Origin: Enterococcus florum
GTDB lineage: Bacteria > Bacillota > Bacilli > Lactobacillales > Enterococcaceae
Direction: 5' to 3'
Assembly: GCF_004309355.1 (NCBI RefSeq)
Contig: NZ_BJCC01000013.1
Span: 1-64,000, forward strand
DNA: 64,000 nucleotides
In this document: one piece after another, positions 63,998 to 64,000 of the stretch
Numbering within the stretch: position 1 is the first letter of the stretch
Layout: the number at the start of each line of letters is the position of its first letter
Made by a program: the position numbers and the translations under genes
The notes under the pieces: generated by a model
What the model was told of the DNA's origin: nothing
Seen by the model: the letters and a program-made list of their open reading frames with translations, nothing else
Databases searched by the model: none

Positions 63998-64000
63998 GAC

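Overview
The window is low-GC Gram-positive chromosomal DNA, most likely from an Enterococcus of the casseliflavus/gallinarum type. That call is inferred from the gene set (rlmH-htrA, pepV, ytpR, a kdu/kdg-TRAP operon, ceo, tdh-kbl) and moderate base composition; no rRNA or marker gene fixes the species. Perfect DnaA boxes between rlmH and htrA suggest the region is near the chromosomal origin, as is usual for rlmH in Firmicutes.

The central feature is an SCC-like (staphylococcal cassette chromosome-like) mobile element of about 24.8 kb at 3747-28593. It sits in the 3' end of rlmH, and a perfect 26-bp direct repeat (3721-3746 and 28568-28593) bounds it. The repeat contains the last rlmH codons and stop and resembles the staphylococcal SCC att core. 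The element carries a ccrA/ccrB-like pair of large serine recombinases, a fused primase-helicase (Cch-like), small accessory ORFs, and a block of SCC-type housekeeping genes (DUF960, RadC/JAB, DUF1643). Its cargo is a BsuBI/PstI-type restriction-modification system, a HEPN-motif protein next to a PIN-domain protein, an unknown 476-residue protein, a lipoprotein/membrane protein pair under a Mor-like regulator, and a complete beta-glucoside PTS operon (EIIA, LicT-type antiterminator, EIIBC, two 6-phospho-beta-glucosidases).

Left of the element (1-3720) is a decayed stretch. It holds a frameshifted barnase-like toxin C-terminus, a truncated candidate immunity gene, an IS630-family element with a -1 frameshift signal, and an IS4-family element directly abutting it.

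Right of the element is ordinary chromosome. First come rlmH, htrA, a YfhO-type membrane protein, ytpR, a universal stress protein, a thioredoxin, pepV, an NAD(P)HX dehydratase and a thioesterase. Next are an amidohydrolase with its permease, an Old Yellow Enzyme/SDR operon under a divergent AraC regulator with two HTH domains, PEBP and Crp/Fnr genes, ceo, a sortase remnant, an amino-acid permease, and tdh-kbl for threonine breakdown. The last block (53.6-63 kb) is a nine-gene operon for unsaturated uronate (pectin or glycosaminoglycan) use. It covers TRAP uptake, GH105 hydrolase, KduI, KduD, KdgK and KdgA, with a divergent AraC activator.
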